Positions 1 through 12,234 of a stretch of DNA of 64,000 nt are shown here, in pieces; position 1 is the first letter of the stretch; the number at the start of each line of letters is the position of its first letter. The DNA is taken from the NCBI GenBank assembly GCA_902805475.1, contig CADCSX010000001.1, positions 2,666,001 through 2,730,000 of the forward strand. The letters run 5' to 3'. The translations under genes were made by a program, and so were the position numbers. This stretch comes from Entonaema liquescens (lineage: Eukaryota; Ascomycota; Sordariomycetes; Xylariales; Xylariaceae). Under the pieces are notes generated by a model that was not told the origin of the DNA, did no database searches, and saw only the letters and a program-made list of their open reading frames with translations.

Positions 1-1319
1 CTTTGCTAGCAGCGAAACTAGCAACTTGGTGTTACTTCTTACCTGATATAGTCAGCTTTCTGGATTATTTTCGGTATAATCAACTGTAGAAGAACACGAT
101 TTATATAAATATAACACAATAGTTACCTAGTAGTGAGTATATCTCGATTCCCAATACATGCACGCCTACTGCAGTCAGCAATTCCTCTTAAATGTTTCTT
201 AGGGCTTTTTTTCAGTACGAAAACTAGTAGTTACCTATACAGACATATCAACATCGAACCCATAACACCACACCAGGATCACAGCGCACATACGCCTACA
301 CATACACACAGAAAAAAAAAACCAGGTCTATCAAGATTGCATTATCGTTCGCAAAGCTAAACCAGTCCGTCGTTGTTGTTCTTGTTCTTGCTTATTTAAT
401 CATCATTGCCCTTATTTCCATCCTCTAGACGCCACGACGGAGCCGCCAGACGGGAAGAGACAATAGAAAAAACAAGAACAATAAAAACAATAATAAAAAG
501 ATATATCTGATCTGCAACTCCCTCTCTTCTCCCCGAGTCAATCCTGAGAGAACAACGCAAAATTTTTTCCGTACATCGAGAAAGCTCTTGCTGCTTGCTA
601 ACGACAGAACAACAAGCCTCCCAGAACCAAACTTCCCTCTCTCTTTTCCCCCCTTCTCCATCCCTAGGTTGCGCAATGTTGTCGCTCAGAGACCACCCAT
701 GTACGCCAACTTTCCCAGCATGGATGATTACCCCATTTCCCTGCATCATCTCCCGATATTCACTCACTTCTTTCACAAGGATAACCGCTTTTATCGAGGC
801 TTTGTAGGTGTACGAATTAGTAGCATCGTCCCACGAAGTGTGAGCGCAATTTGCTAAGTTCCCATCCGAATTCTGTATGTTGAAGACGATGGGCTGATTC
901 GAACGACATGCGAAGCCATCAAGTATGTACTGGGAAAAGAAAAAAAGAAAAACCCCTCACGTGCACTTCTCATCCCGAATATTGGCCCAATCCAAGGTAT
1001 CGTTGAAGGATTAAAGGCTACTAAACCCGCTTCAAACCGATACCAAACATTATTTATTTGCGACAAAATATGTAAGCCATAATGGGGGGTCGCAGTTGAT
1101 ATCAAGTATCGCAAGAGTGAGGTCGAGAGGCACGACCCTATGCTTACTAGGAAACAGTGGGCTGTGATAGTATATGGGTGTAAATCGAAATAGAATTTTA
1201 AGAGGTTCGTGTAAACCAGGTCATCATCGCCTACAAGTTCTATCGTAAAACAAGTTGAGCATTGTTCGAATGCTCTTCGTGGAAGGGTTCACAGGAGAGA
1301 GGGGGAACAAGAATTAAGA
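1..1319. other. Intergenic region, window start to PP2A gene 3' end
   Basis: No supported gene. The open frames are short, overlap each other on both strands (for example 396-776 minus and 588-857 plus), and have no recognisable domain. The right part is downstream of the minus-strand PP2A gene and probably holds its 3' UTR. I see no tRNA or 5S rRNA signature. Confidence 0.5.
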
Positions 1320-3525
1320 TCACCGCTGACTTCGTGCAGAACTTGCCGAACCTTGTCGTTCGTGTGTGTTGGGGCGGCGATTGGTTCGGTCAACATCCTG
1401 AAGCTTCAACGAATCCAACCTCTTCTGGTTATCCTCCGTAACCGAATCAGCTTCTTCAACTCGCGGCATTATGTTTAGTGGCTTTGAAGCTGGAGTACCA
1501 TTCCCTGAGGCGCCATTAGCCTTCCTCTTATTGGCTTGCTCTGTGATAGCAGCCCATTTCCTCTCTCGAAGGGCCTCCCTTGCAGCGGCGTTATTTTGCT
1601 GCTCTGTATACTCGTGAGAGCAGTCGTCGAAAAGCTGCGGATTGATCTCCATAAAGAGTTTCATCGCATTATACACCATCCCATGAATTGTCCTATTCCA
1701 GTTTGTTAGTTTCAAGAATTGTTCAGATTTCATTTTCATACCTGTTCCAGTGTCCCTTAGAATTCTCGTAAAGAGGTGCAAACATAATGGGCAGGATGAT
1801 ATCGACGTTATCGCTCACGAGGTTGCAGAAATACTCATTGTTCCAGAAATATAAGGCCCTCTCTGCAACTTGGAAATGTGGGCTTGCAACGGATTTGGCG
1901 AGCTGATGGAACAGAGGCTCCTGAACTTTGGTGAATTCTGCAGGGTCCATTACCTCGAAAATATCTTCAACTTCATTGAGGTACATAACCTCCTTGGTGC
2001 TGTTAACTTTCGGCCAGTATCGGAGAAGGCCGAGAACAACATCTTCGGTAAGCGACGCGTCTTTTTCGAGAAATTGGACAATGCAGTAGGCAAGTTGAGG
2101 ATGATACATGCTAAGACTTTTCACTTTGTGAAGAGGGAGTAATACCCTAGTCAGAAATAGCTTATGCTCTTCTTTGAGAGGCAGGGCGAATCCGTTAATA
2201 ATGGAGCCGAGAATCTCAAGCAGCTCGGCCACGCCATTAAACCTCTCTGTCTCGTAGGTGAACTGGAAAAAGACGTTGTTGATAGAACGTCGGATGAAAG
2301 AGCGGAGGTTTAAGAATTTTCCGTAGATGCGATGTAAGGTCGTCTTAAGGAAGTCCCGCTCGCGTGGATCTTCCGAGTCGAAAAGTTCTAGGAGCTGGAG
2401 CACAAAGCTATGATCGATATATGCTTTAGCGATGTTCGTGTTGAAGTCTTGGCTTTCGATAAATCTCAAAAAGAATTCGTAAACGACCTGAATATGGGGC
2501 CAGGCCACTTCCAAGACAGGCTCGTCTTCCTCGGGGTCAAATGCTTCGCCTTGGGGGTTCATAGGTGGAGGAATCGGGCGGAATAGGTTCTTTGCGAACA
2601 TCTCAACAACACGAGGATACATTGGTTCTGTAATTACTTGACGGTTATTGGCGACATAATCAAGTAGCTCATGTAGGGCTAGACGTTTGATCTCCTTGGA
2701 TTTCATGTCGGCGCTGGCATCGTTGAAGTCAAAAATGACATTGCACTGGTCAATCTTCTGCATGAAAAGCTCCTGTCGTCGGTTAGGTGGTACTTCATGG
2801 AACCCCGGAAGTTTCTCTAACTCTCGGTGCGTAGAGATATCGAATCGCGATGAGTTTTGTCTCCTGGGTGTCCTGAGACCTTCAGGAACATCTTTCGGGG
2901 TCTGGTGGAGGCGGTCAAAAACAATCGACTTTGAGCCGGCTTTAGGCGGAGCGAGGTCGTGCGGCATGGTCTCTGCGGCGCCGGGGGGTGGAATGTGCTA
3001 TGAAGACGACGAATTAGTCACCGTTTCATCACTATTGAAAAGGGGGGCCTACTGGAGCACTCGGGCTAATGACCACGGTTGGCGGAAGAGTACCGCCATG
3101 TCGAGGAGTAGCAGCACCATTCGGCGACTGCTGAGCGCCAACATTGCCAAACCTGTCAGGCCCAGCGCCAGATGCTTGGCCAGCCTGGCCTTGCAAAGCA
3201 GGGCCACCATGATCACCACCATGTGTTCCAGCATTGTTGGGAGGGAGGGGCTTATTTCTGATATCGTTCAGCGTCGAGGTAGAGGAAGAGGGTGTCAATA
3301 CAGGCGACTGGGTCTCTCTCGAGCCACTTGAGGAAGGCGAAGCCGTGCCATCTTTGGAATCCTTATTCTTCTTGGTGGACTTGTTGTCCTTACCTCGCGA
3401 GAGCTATTCGGTGGTGATTGGTTAGCGACGTGAATATTACTGAATGGGGTTGGGGAATGCTAGGTTCTTGTAGATTAAGTACGAAAATAAACAACTATAC
3501 ATACCGCTCGCCTGAAGCCCTTCAT
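1320..3525 (-). CDS. RTS1: Protein phosphatase 2A regulatory subunit B' (B56 family), RTS1-like
   Basis: Regulatory B56 subunit that directs the PP2A catalytic dimer to substrates; in fungi it acts in septation, stress response and chromosome segregation. Four exons on the minus strand: 3505-3525, 3053-3403, 1742-2997 and 1320-1692, with introns of 101, 55 and 49 bp, all GT..AG. They join to 666 codons plus stop with no frame break. The start MKGFRRA is the conserved N-terminus of fungal B56 proteins. Residues 8-180 are Ser/Pro/Gly-rich and poorly ordered. The B56 HEAT-repeat domain runs from about residue 184 ([20 protein letters not shown]) to about 590 and includes [29 protein letters not shown] and, across the last intron, [14 protein letters not shown]. 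The C-terminal tail of about 90 residues is hydrophilic. The next gene to the right is divergent, 2.2 kb away. The family call is very sure; the 21-nt first exon rests on conservation. Confidence 0.95.
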
Positions 3526-5717
3526 TTTTGTAAGTCAAGGCCCCTACTTACGGCGGGGTGGGGACGCCCGACTCTCTCTTCTCTTTAGGATGTCGTTATA
3601 GGAGTGGAAGTCGGTAGGGTACAGCGTCGACAGACGCGTCGCCGTAGCAAGGCTCGAGTACTTTGAAAGGACAAAAGAGATATGTCGATAGTAGAAGTTT
3701 AGAAGTGGGTGATCGGGTGGACGAGTGGTAGAATGGTAGAGTTAAGTTGTGGATTCACCGTCTGTTTGGTACGAGGCAAGATTCATGAATTAACAGTTAG
3801 GCTTAAGGAGGCGGGACGGCGCTGCGGGAGTGGCTGTCGCATAGGTCGAGTAAGCGAATTAGCAGTGGTTTTGTAGTGAAACAATGGAATAGCAATAGCC
3901 CATGTAAGATAGCTCAAATTGAGCCTCTTAGCTTGAGAGAGACTAACGAACGAGTCAATGTTGAACAAGTTCAGATATGAAGTTTGAGTTGTCGTTGTGG
4001 AAGGTGGAGAAGGCGTCTCTTGCGTCTCTTGCGTCTACAACAGTGGTAGGCCCGTGGGCGGGTTTGGTTTTAGGGACTCCGGTGATCTTCCACAGGGCCA
4101 CTTTCACAAGGGCCAAAGGGAAATGGCCTACAATTCAGCAGTATCTACATAGGGTAATGTACAATACCTTACTTACAAGTACACGCATGCATGCGGGTAG
4201 GGTACAAGTAAATAGTACATAGTACATAGGTAATTCCACAGCCAACCAATTGATGCTCTTACAGGTGATGTACAATAGGTACAAATTAAGTACCTAAGTA
4301 CCACACCTGGTATGCATTAACCTAGTACCTGGGCAGCGAAACAGCTACCAACATGCCCTAGCAACGATATCGAGTCTATCAGCTGCCGTGACTTACGCAT
4401 GGGAATGAATTTTCTAATTCTAATGATACCAATGCTCAACAATTTCAGGTGGCCTAAAGGAGTGGTCAGTTTCGAGAATCCTTTTATTATTATCAGTACT
4501 TCCTGACCGTTGATATCCTACCCGAACAACCGAGTCGTTTCAATAATGCAGGTCTACTTGTACTCATGGACCTGCATATTATACATTCATATAATTTGTG
4601 CAAACTGCCAGCTGCCATGTTAGGTACCTGTAGTACTAGGTATCAGTAGCGGTCTGTGGGGTTAGCTCGGGGCTCGTTACATGATTTATGCTTCACGGTG
4701 CAGAGCCGCGTCGAATCACAAGCTAGTTGGCGGGGCAGAATTGACCCAATCGTTAGGATGATGTCTCGTGAGTTCCTTCTGTCAAGATCCAGCAATGCCA
4801 CTTAAATGTAATTCACCTATCTATATTTACACCTTTTGACGAATTTTATTCTGGATGGATAGGTATGCAGATAAGCAGGTGTACCTGTCATATGAAATCA
4901 CGTACTTTTTCGAGCTCAACGTCGTAAGAGATATATGTAAATAATCACTCCACAATATTGGGTGATATTCTAATATAACTATGTAATATAATATAATAAA
5001 TATAATATAATAAGGTTATATTATACCGAAGGAAAATGTGTGAGGCTTTACTTCGGCAGGTGCATAGCAAGTGCCGTAAATTATTGCGGATCTTAATGAC
5101 AAAATTGTAACACTTGAAAACAGATTAACTACAGGTATGTACATACCACATAGTTAATTATACAGTGCACTTTACCTTTTCAAAGTTTTAATTGGGTCAT
5201 GTTCATAGGCTGAATCTCTAACGTCAGGTGACACTTTACACTGTGCTCTGCACTATATCGGTTCCTCTTCCGAATTATCAGATTCAAACTTACAGCGGTC
5301 AACTTCATAGGTATCAATAGCAACTTATAAAATTTATAGGATATAAGACATATACCACTTTCTTCAACAACCGAGCATCTGACAACGACTTTCAATGGTT
5401 TGAAACTTACAAGAAAAGAATAGACACGGATATCTATTGTATTAAGGAAACGTGACGCATTGTCTTTACAGCCGAAGCGTCATCGGGTTCGAGAGCTGTA
5501 ACCAAGTAGTCAATTATCAGATATCACAAGAACTTCGCACAACATATAAAGCAAGCCACTGCAACGGTATTTGTGTTACGCATGAGAACCGATATCAAAA
5601 ATATTCACCGATGATCTGACGATCTTGGGATTTTCCGTAAATTATACAAGGCCCAAAATCATTTGCGTCGTTCATTATATCAACTCGCCCTGATGGTAAT
5701 AGTGTTCAAGCACCAGG
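3526..5717. other. Divergent intergenic region between PP2A-B56 and TFC1
   Basis: About 2.2 kb without a supported gene, serving as the shared upstream region of two divergent genes. It has a short triple repeat of TTGCGTCTC at about 4018-4037. Many TACCTA/GGTAC-type words lie at 4196-4330 and 4621-4645, and a local AT-rich stretch of AATAT units lies at 4965-5030. Short frames such as 5180-5395 (minus) have no recognisable content. Confidence 0.5.
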
Positions 5718-7696
5718 ATGGAAGTCGAAGATGAACCATACTATGTGGATGAAGTGGATGAAGTCGATGAAGTCGATGAAGTCGATGAGGTCGACGATGT
5801 TGATGACTCGGCGGGTGCGCCCGTATTTGAGGTGCCTCCGAGGGAAATAGTCGCTATAGAACATCCCAGTGTTGTTCTCAATATTGACAAGGGACTCGCT
5901 ACCTTTGGACCAGATGCTAATTTCCAGAAAGTAGGCACTTCAACCTCTCTAAGAATCCAAGTAACTAACAAAGCCATCCCAGCTTCTTGCGGATTCGGCA
6001 GAACCTACTTCAGTCCCCTTATGGTTCCGACCTGACAACCCAACGTCAAAGCCCATTGTGTCACACCATGCGGCCACTAATAATATCTTACTCAAAATTA
6101 CCGTTCCCAAGAGAACAGGCAGGAAACGAAAGCGAGGGAGCAACGAGCCATTCTCAGGAGATGTCGATGTCACAGATGGGATAGCCGCTACCTCAGGTAC
6201 TGATCGAATCAGCTCCCAGGGTCGGCAGGACTTGCCCCAGTCAATCCTCCGAAAGATGCAAGACAACCCCGAGGATTATCAGGTAGAGGCTGTAGGAAAT
6301 ATCCACGCCACTCACAGATATCGCGGTCTAGCAGATTTCCAGTTCGCTAACACAAACCCTTCCTTCTTAACAAATATCGCCGAGCATATGCTTCCAATGA
6401 AAGGTAGGGACGAAACCTGCTTTATCGATTGTATTTGCAACTTAGCTGACTTGTTCTCTAGTCTCAAAGCTGCGAAGAATCAAGTTTGTTCCTGGCGTAG
6501 CCACGGGTCCCGGTCAGGAGATAATACCTCCACCGCACTTTACGGACAGGGTTATTGGGTTCAACTACAACTATGAGCAGAACCCGAACACCAAGGTTGA
6601 AGGAGACGAGAGGGGAAAACAGCAACTAATCAACATCCAAGGCAGAAAGAAACACTCGTATGGTCATTTCATCAATAACAACCAGTATCCCGTACCTGAG
6701 AAACCAAGGCGAGAGCCGGCTATGCAGGTGCCAGAAGCGCTCATGAACCAACTACATACTTTAATGGATGAAAGGCCTATATGGACGCGACGCGCTATTC
6801 TCAACCGCGTAACAGGCAACTACTCGGACTCAGTGCTCCGGATCGCTCTTCAGCTTATCGGGTACCAATTCCGAGGCGGGCCTTGGCGAGACGCCTTTAT
6901 TAAATACGGCGTAGACCCGCGTCCCGACCCTAGCTTCAGGATCTACCAGACACTCGCGTTTAAGCTGGAGCGGAACATCGTCGGGACTAAGAAGATCCCA
7001 TGGGAAGTCGTCCGCAAGGGTCAGACGAAGAGACGCACGCGCGAGAACCGCAGCAGCCACCTCTGGAACGGCGAGGACTACTCTACAGACGGGAAATTCT
7101 GGCAGGTGTGCGACATCACGGACCCCTTCGTGCGCGGGATCATCGACCGCGCACCCCTGCGAGAGACATGCGACCTGAAGGATTCGGGCTGGTACCACAA
7201 GGGCACGTGGAGCAAGGTTAAAATGGTCATGAAGGTTAAGATGGTGGCTATTAAGCGAGGCCGCATGGGATCCGATAACGACCGTCCCCAGAAACCCGGG
7301 TTTCTGTATAATTCCTTTCTCGAGGACAGGATTCGCCCGTTCCCCGATATCACGGATAAGCCCCTAGGCCTAACGTTAGAACCATTCCTACGTCCGATGG
7401 AAGAGCTTGAGACGAGATTATACAAGCGCCGTCCTCCCCCGCAAAAACAAAAGTCTGGGTCTGCGGTGGCGGATGGTGCGTCTACACCTGGGGGAGATGA
7501 TATGTTGGAGCCGGATGATGGGATAGCCGAAGGCGATGGCCATGAAGACGCGACTCCGATGGATAATTCTTGGGACGTGGAGGACTTGGATGGAGATGAT
7601 GATGCGGAGGGGGACGCTGAAGAGGAGTATGGATATTATGATAATAGCGATAGTGAGGAAGGAGGCGAGGAATATGGCGAAGACGATATCGAGTAG
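5718..7696 (+). CDS. TFC1: RNA polymerase III transcription factor TFIIIC subunit (tau95 / GTF3C5 family)
   Basis: Subunit of the TFIIIC tauA lobe that binds the A box of tRNA genes and helps recruit TFIIIB. Exons 5718-5930, 5983-6403 and 6462-7696 (introns of 52 and 58 bp) give 622 residues. The second exon was placed because it restores the conserved DSAEPTSVPLWFRPDNP and the ILLKITVPKRTGRKRKRG segment of the triple-barrel dimerisation domain (roughly residues 30-250). The third exon begins inside KVSKLRRIKFVPGVATGPGQ and includes DRVIGFNYNYEQNP. The winged-helix/HTH domain lies at about 320-390, with RGGPWRDAFIKYGVDPR and FRIYQTLAFKLE. The last 60 or so residues are very acidic (Asp/Glu-rich), as in other tau95 proteins. 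The N-terminus carries a run of Val-Asp-Glu repeats encoded by a 9-bp tandem repeat. The gene is convergent with AP-1 gamma, whose end is 600 bp away. Confidence 0.95.
5747..5810 (+). repeat. In-frame 9-bp tandem repeat (Val-Asp-Glu) in TFC1
   Basis: About seven units resembling GTGGATGAA or GTCGATGAA, decaying into GTTGATGAC. Because the unit is 9 bp, copy-number change keeps the reading frame and only lengthens or shortens the acidic N-terminus. Confidence 0.85.
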
Positions 7697-8295
7697 GGTG
7701 TGGTAGTGAAGACATTACTGAGTTGATTACCTGTTCGACTAGTCTTGTCACATCAACTAATAATATATTGAGATACCTAATCTACATATTCACTTGCTTA
7801 GCTTTTTTATAGCTGCCTACACGATTACGTTTCGTTCTGTGTTGACATGCTAGGTAGATATCTATCCGACAATATCAACAAACTCAAACACTACCATCAT
7901 CTACGGCATGCTTTATGACAGAGTAGCTATCGTAGACCGTTCCATGTCAGTGTCAGTAAAATTCAATGCAAACGGTAGGTGATGATTGAAACTTATTTCA
8001 ATAATATTTATAGCATTGGATTCTATATCAACGCAGCAAAGCTACCGAGTAGAAATCTCCAAACGTTTAGCATTTCAAGACTGATCGCTTGCTCATCTGC
8101 ACCAGTGACAGCCAGTGACAACTACTATCAGTCCAAAAGAATATGTCACGTGGTCACCATATTTCCACAAACACCAGAGCACTTTTCCATCGGCATACAT
8201 TTCATTCATTTCCTCCGAACAGGGTGTATGGAACGGGACGACACAAGTACAATCATATAAAACGCCTTTTATTATACCTGCTTTCTAACGAACGC
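7697..8295. other. Convergent intergenic region between TFC1 and AP-1 gamma
   Basis: About 600 bp of 3'-to-3' sequence. It should hold both polyadenylation regions. I see no gene; the two overlapping frames at 7979-8367 have no family features. Confidence 0.5.
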
Positions 8296-11107
8296 TCAAG
8301 ATGGTTCCGTCCACTTCACCTGGTCCATGACCTGCCCCGCCGACGGGTGAGAGTAGCCGATTCGTAACATTAAACGGAGAGGCTAAATAAATAAACATTG
8401 TTAGTTTACTACTTCAAGTAACTAGAAGAAATAAAGTTTCTAGAATATAAACTTACCCCTTTGCTTCCCGTGATTCGCATCATCTGGGTAGCTTCGGTTC
8501 CGGGCGCGATATCCGAGTTGGAAATGCTCATCAACTGTAACTTTTGCGACTTAGGCACGGCTGCCTGCAAGCCTACATTGGAGAGCGGGCCGCCAGAAGT
8601 GTTTCGGAAACGGCCCAGGACTTGTACTGCTCCCTCAGCGTTGCGTTGTAGTTGGAGGGTGATATTGAGGCCGTTGGCGTTGTAGCACGGGATACCACCT
8701 GGCGGCGGAGCTGCTGCCGCTTGTTGGGGAGGAGGGGTGCCGAGTGATGCCAGATCGCCCAGGCCCGAGCTAGCAGGCGCAGGACTTTGAGTCGAACCCT
8801 GGGAGAAGAGATCCATGATCGACGCCGTGTTGCTCTGTTGAGGTGGCGGGGAGGCGGCCTGGGGTGAAGTTGTACTGCCACCAAGAATGTCGGCGAGCAA
8901 ATCAGTGTTACTTTGGCCTCCGCTCGTAGGTGAGGCCAACGGTGTTGTGGTGCTGTCTCCCATCAGATCCAGTAGGTCCTGGTCTGTTGTGGGTTTGGCA
9001 ATAAGTTTCGACCTGCGATTAGCGCCCTTCTTGGGTTTCTTGGTCGCTTCACCAAGTACTCTAGATTCCTCCTTGATCTGCGGCGGCGGCATCTTCTCTA
9101 GAACACCTTGACGTATGGCGTCGTACGAGAAGAGATTACCATACTCAACAGCTCTTTGTTGTACCTCGACATCCAAACTGGTCTGGTGGAGTTCTAATAG
9201 TCGCTTGATGCGTTCTATTTGGTTCTGATCTGAGAAACGCGTACTTAGTTTGACCAGGGCTGTAACTATGTATTCGGTTGATACTTGGGTGCCATAGCTG
9301 CTGTTAAGAATGGTGGTAAAGAGGTCGATAATTTCGTGTTCTTTCACCTCTTGAACTAGTTCCTCCTCTTCATATTGTCCGCCCCTAAGTAGGGAGTCAC
9401 CGTATTCGCCAATACACCATGCGCCTGCCTGGGTTAAACTCTCCTGGGTAATATCTTTCTTTAAATTTGCATATAGCTTTTGGACAGCATACGTCTGGAG
9501 CTCTGGCGTTGTCGCCACGAGCCGGACAAACGATGCCATGATGGGCTCCTTAACGTAGTTCCCCGCGAGGGTCAATACTCGCAGCATAGTATCGACATGC
9601 CACCGCTTGTTAGGAGCGTATCGATCAGCTGCGATGCCAATTTGACTGGTCATGCTGGGCTTGAACTCGTTGTCGGCAACCTCGAGGAAAGCAAGCAACT
9701 CTCGGATAAGCACTCGTACATTGCTCTCATTAATCAAAGTGAAACTTAAGTCCAGAGCGCGTCGCCTAATGCTAATATCAGGGTCCCGTAGACATTCTAA
9801 GATGGTATTGCGGTGTCGTTGGACAGCATTTGGTTCGATAGCAACGACCTTGATCAATGTGTTGAGAGCAACGTATCTAATATTATTGTCACGGTTAGAA
9901 AGGAACTTGCCAAGAATGTTCACGCCAAGAACTCGGAGGCCCGAGTCGGCTTCAATATCGAGGATAGTTCGCACAGCTTCATAGAGGATCGAGTTTCCGA
10001 CGTTCTTAGACGAATCGGTGTTTGTAGCGACCTGGGCGAGGATATCGTTGATCTGTTCCGTTCCTTCGGCATCGCCGCGCACAAGGACTCGAAGTAACCG
10101 GAGAATCTTGACTTGCAGGAAGGGGTCCGTGATACCAGTGACATCATGTTCAGGGGCGTAACCGGAGGTAGCAAGGCCTTTCAAGGTCCTGACCAAGACT
10201 GGAACGAACTGCTTGAACTTATCAATGATTCCTTCGTCACCGCCTTCTTCCTCTTCTGCCTCGCACATGCTTGTAACCAAGGTAAGTCCGCAAAGAAGCA
10301 CACCATGGTTCCTATCCGATAATAGCGCCGCCGCCTTCTCGACGAAATGCTCTTGTAGGTCAGGGACCTTTCGACATATCCGCATAGCGCATAGAGCTGC
10401 CTTCCTTCTAATATAGGGGTTCGCAGTCGAAACCAGAGTCTCAATTTCAGGGAACAAGTCTCGGGACATCTCGATCGAAGCAATATTGCCCAAGGTGCAG
10501 AGCGCGAGGCCGACGACATATTGGTTAGAGTGACCTAGATCACTGGAGGAAGTAGAGGTCAGCCTGGAATCGTGATTAAGATTTTGCAGGAGAAGCGTAC
10601 TTCTTTAAGGAATTTGTAACTAATGTTAGCACCTCTTGGTTTTCATCCAGTAACAAACTCGTGGCAAGATGCCCAAGGCGCTTATCGGCGAACCGGGGAG
10701 ATGCGAGGAGCTTGATACATTCTATTTGACCGAAATGGGTTCTCTCTCCTAGGGTGAACAGATATAGAAGTTTGGCCACATTGTTCCGCCTGTCGATGGT
10801 CGGAAGTTAGCAAATGCATCGAGGCTTTCGGGAATAGCGTCGCTTTATGCGCACCTCACGTTGTGGTCGTGACTCTCTTCGCGGAAACTGGCTCTGATGG
10901 CGGCGCTCTCCTTTTGGATTACAGCTCGTTCGTCGGCGATGGTCTTAGCTGCTCGCACATTGCGAATAAACTGTTTCACTATATAGAAGAATGATGTTAG
11001 TTGACTTGTTGTATTACTCGAGATCTGTTGTGAAGAATTAAGAATTAAGAATTTGGTGGATTATGAATAAAAACCCCTTTATATATTCGTGACTTACAGG
11101 AACTCAT
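8296..11107 (-). CDS. APL4: AP-1 clathrin adaptor complex, gamma-adaptin large subunit
   Basis: Large subunit of the AP-1 adaptor, which selects cargo and binds clathrin at the trans-Golgi network and endosomes. Five exons on the minus strand: 11098-11107 (10 nt), 10855-10978, 10601-10789, 8457-10542 and 8296-8382. The introns are 119, 65, 58 and 74 bp and the product is 831 residues. The N-terminus reads [20 protein letters not shown], the classic gamma-adaptin start, followed by the armadillo-like trunk (about 1-590) with [17 protein letters not shown] and the [17 protein letters not shown] segment. The hinge (about 600-720) is Ser/Pro/Gln-rich and has a clathrin-box-like LLDLM at 631-635 and several DLL/DLF motifs. 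The ear domain (about 725-831) begins at [15 protein letters not shown]. The last exon was chosen because [17 protein letters not shown] continues the ear, whereas reading through gives an unrelated tail. The MAPEG gene upstream is divergent, 1.1 kb away. Confidence 0.95.
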
Positions 11108-11325
11108 GGTGAAGCTTCACGGGCCCTGGAAGGGCCTATTGAAGTAGAATAGCCAGTTTTGGCAGAGAGGAAATCGTGGAATACGAATAATCGAAGTCGC
11201 AAGTAGGTTTCGTAGAAATTCCCGTTATACTACTATTGTGAGTTGTCTTAGTTGTTCAATGGCGGATTATGGCGATATTCCCGTGCCTAGTTAGTGTAAG
11301 ACCAAACACAAGCTTCAGATTCTCA

Positions 11326-11362
11326 AAGACCAAGACCAAGACCAAGACCAAGACCAAAGACC
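11326..11362. repeat. Hexamer tandem repeat (CAAGAC)n
   Basis: About six copies of a 6-bp unit, the last imperfect, in the divergent promoter region between AP-1 gamma and the MAPEG gene. Confidence 0.8.
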
Positions 11363-12038
11363 GTTGTGGCAGCCGTGTGCTGTCAGGAGAAGGGTACATA
11401 GGTACCTAGCTAGCCTCTTACCTAAGTGGGGCTTTGAACCTAGTGGGATATCCGGAGCTGATTTATCCGATATCTTCGATGTCCACTCCATTGAGTTTAG
11501 GTATCATGTACCTGTGTACTGATGTGTCTTTGTACCTCCAAGAGACCACAGTTCCAATAAGAGATTTTAGACGTTTAAAGATGGAATTACATAATAGTCA
11601 CATATAAACACATGTATATGTATGTTATTCCCGTCCTTATCGCTTACCTAAATTCATAGGTACTCTCCATGGCTCGCGGAAAAGCTCGCTAGTAAATAAT
11701 CTTCCAGCTCGGCTACTTTTCAACAGCAATAGTGCACCCGCTGGTGTAAGCATGTCCCCGTTCTCGGCATTATAGAAAGGAAGAAAGTTCTAGCCGCATA
11801 TTCTATTCCGTAGCTGACATTTCCCTCGCCAACAGAGTCCTGTAGAATCTTCACGATCTGCGCATATGCTTAGAGTCCGCAATTATCATCTGTGGTTTTA
11901 ATCGGGTCCCGGGCTAATTTTCGACTACCCTATTAGTCACCCACGGGTAGTTAGGCAGTCAGGTAGTAAGTAATATGTATGGACCGTATAATTGTCATTG
12001 ATATGTACCTGACTAGCTGGCTGAGAGGCTGGATCTGT

Positions 12039-12058
12039 GTATATAAAAAAAAAGGGGT
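12039..12058 (+). promoter_or_regulatory. Possible TATA box and AGGGG stress element upstream of the MAPEG gene
   Basis: GTATATAAAA followed by an A run and AGGGG lies about 190 bp before the MAPEG start codon. AGGGG is the core of the fungal stress-response element, and a microsomal glutathione transferase is a plausible stress gene. This is inference from motif and position only. Confidence 0.3.
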
Positions 12059-12234
12059 GGAAAGTAGTTCGTCATCCATTTGCAACGATACATAAAACAA
12101 ATCCCTCTAACCTAGTCTTTTTTCTACTGTTTCGAGTTTTCAAGGCAAAATCTCAACATTCATATATCTCAATAACTAATCTATAGTTATCTTCATCCAA
12201 CCATATATTTATATCTATCATAGTTTATTATACA

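Larger units (their letters stand above)
11108..12234. other. Divergent intergenic region between AP-1 gamma and the MAPEG gene
   Basis: About 1.1 kb with no supported gene. It contains a CAAGAC-type hexamer repeat near 11326-11362, TACCTA/GGTACC words at about 11395-11415, and the TATA-like and AGGGG elements listed separately. Confidence 0.5.

Noticed and set aside
396..776. Minus-strand frame of 126 codons near the window start
   Set aside because: It overlaps several other frames, has no domain, and its hydrophobic part comes from a T/A-rich low-complexity stretch.
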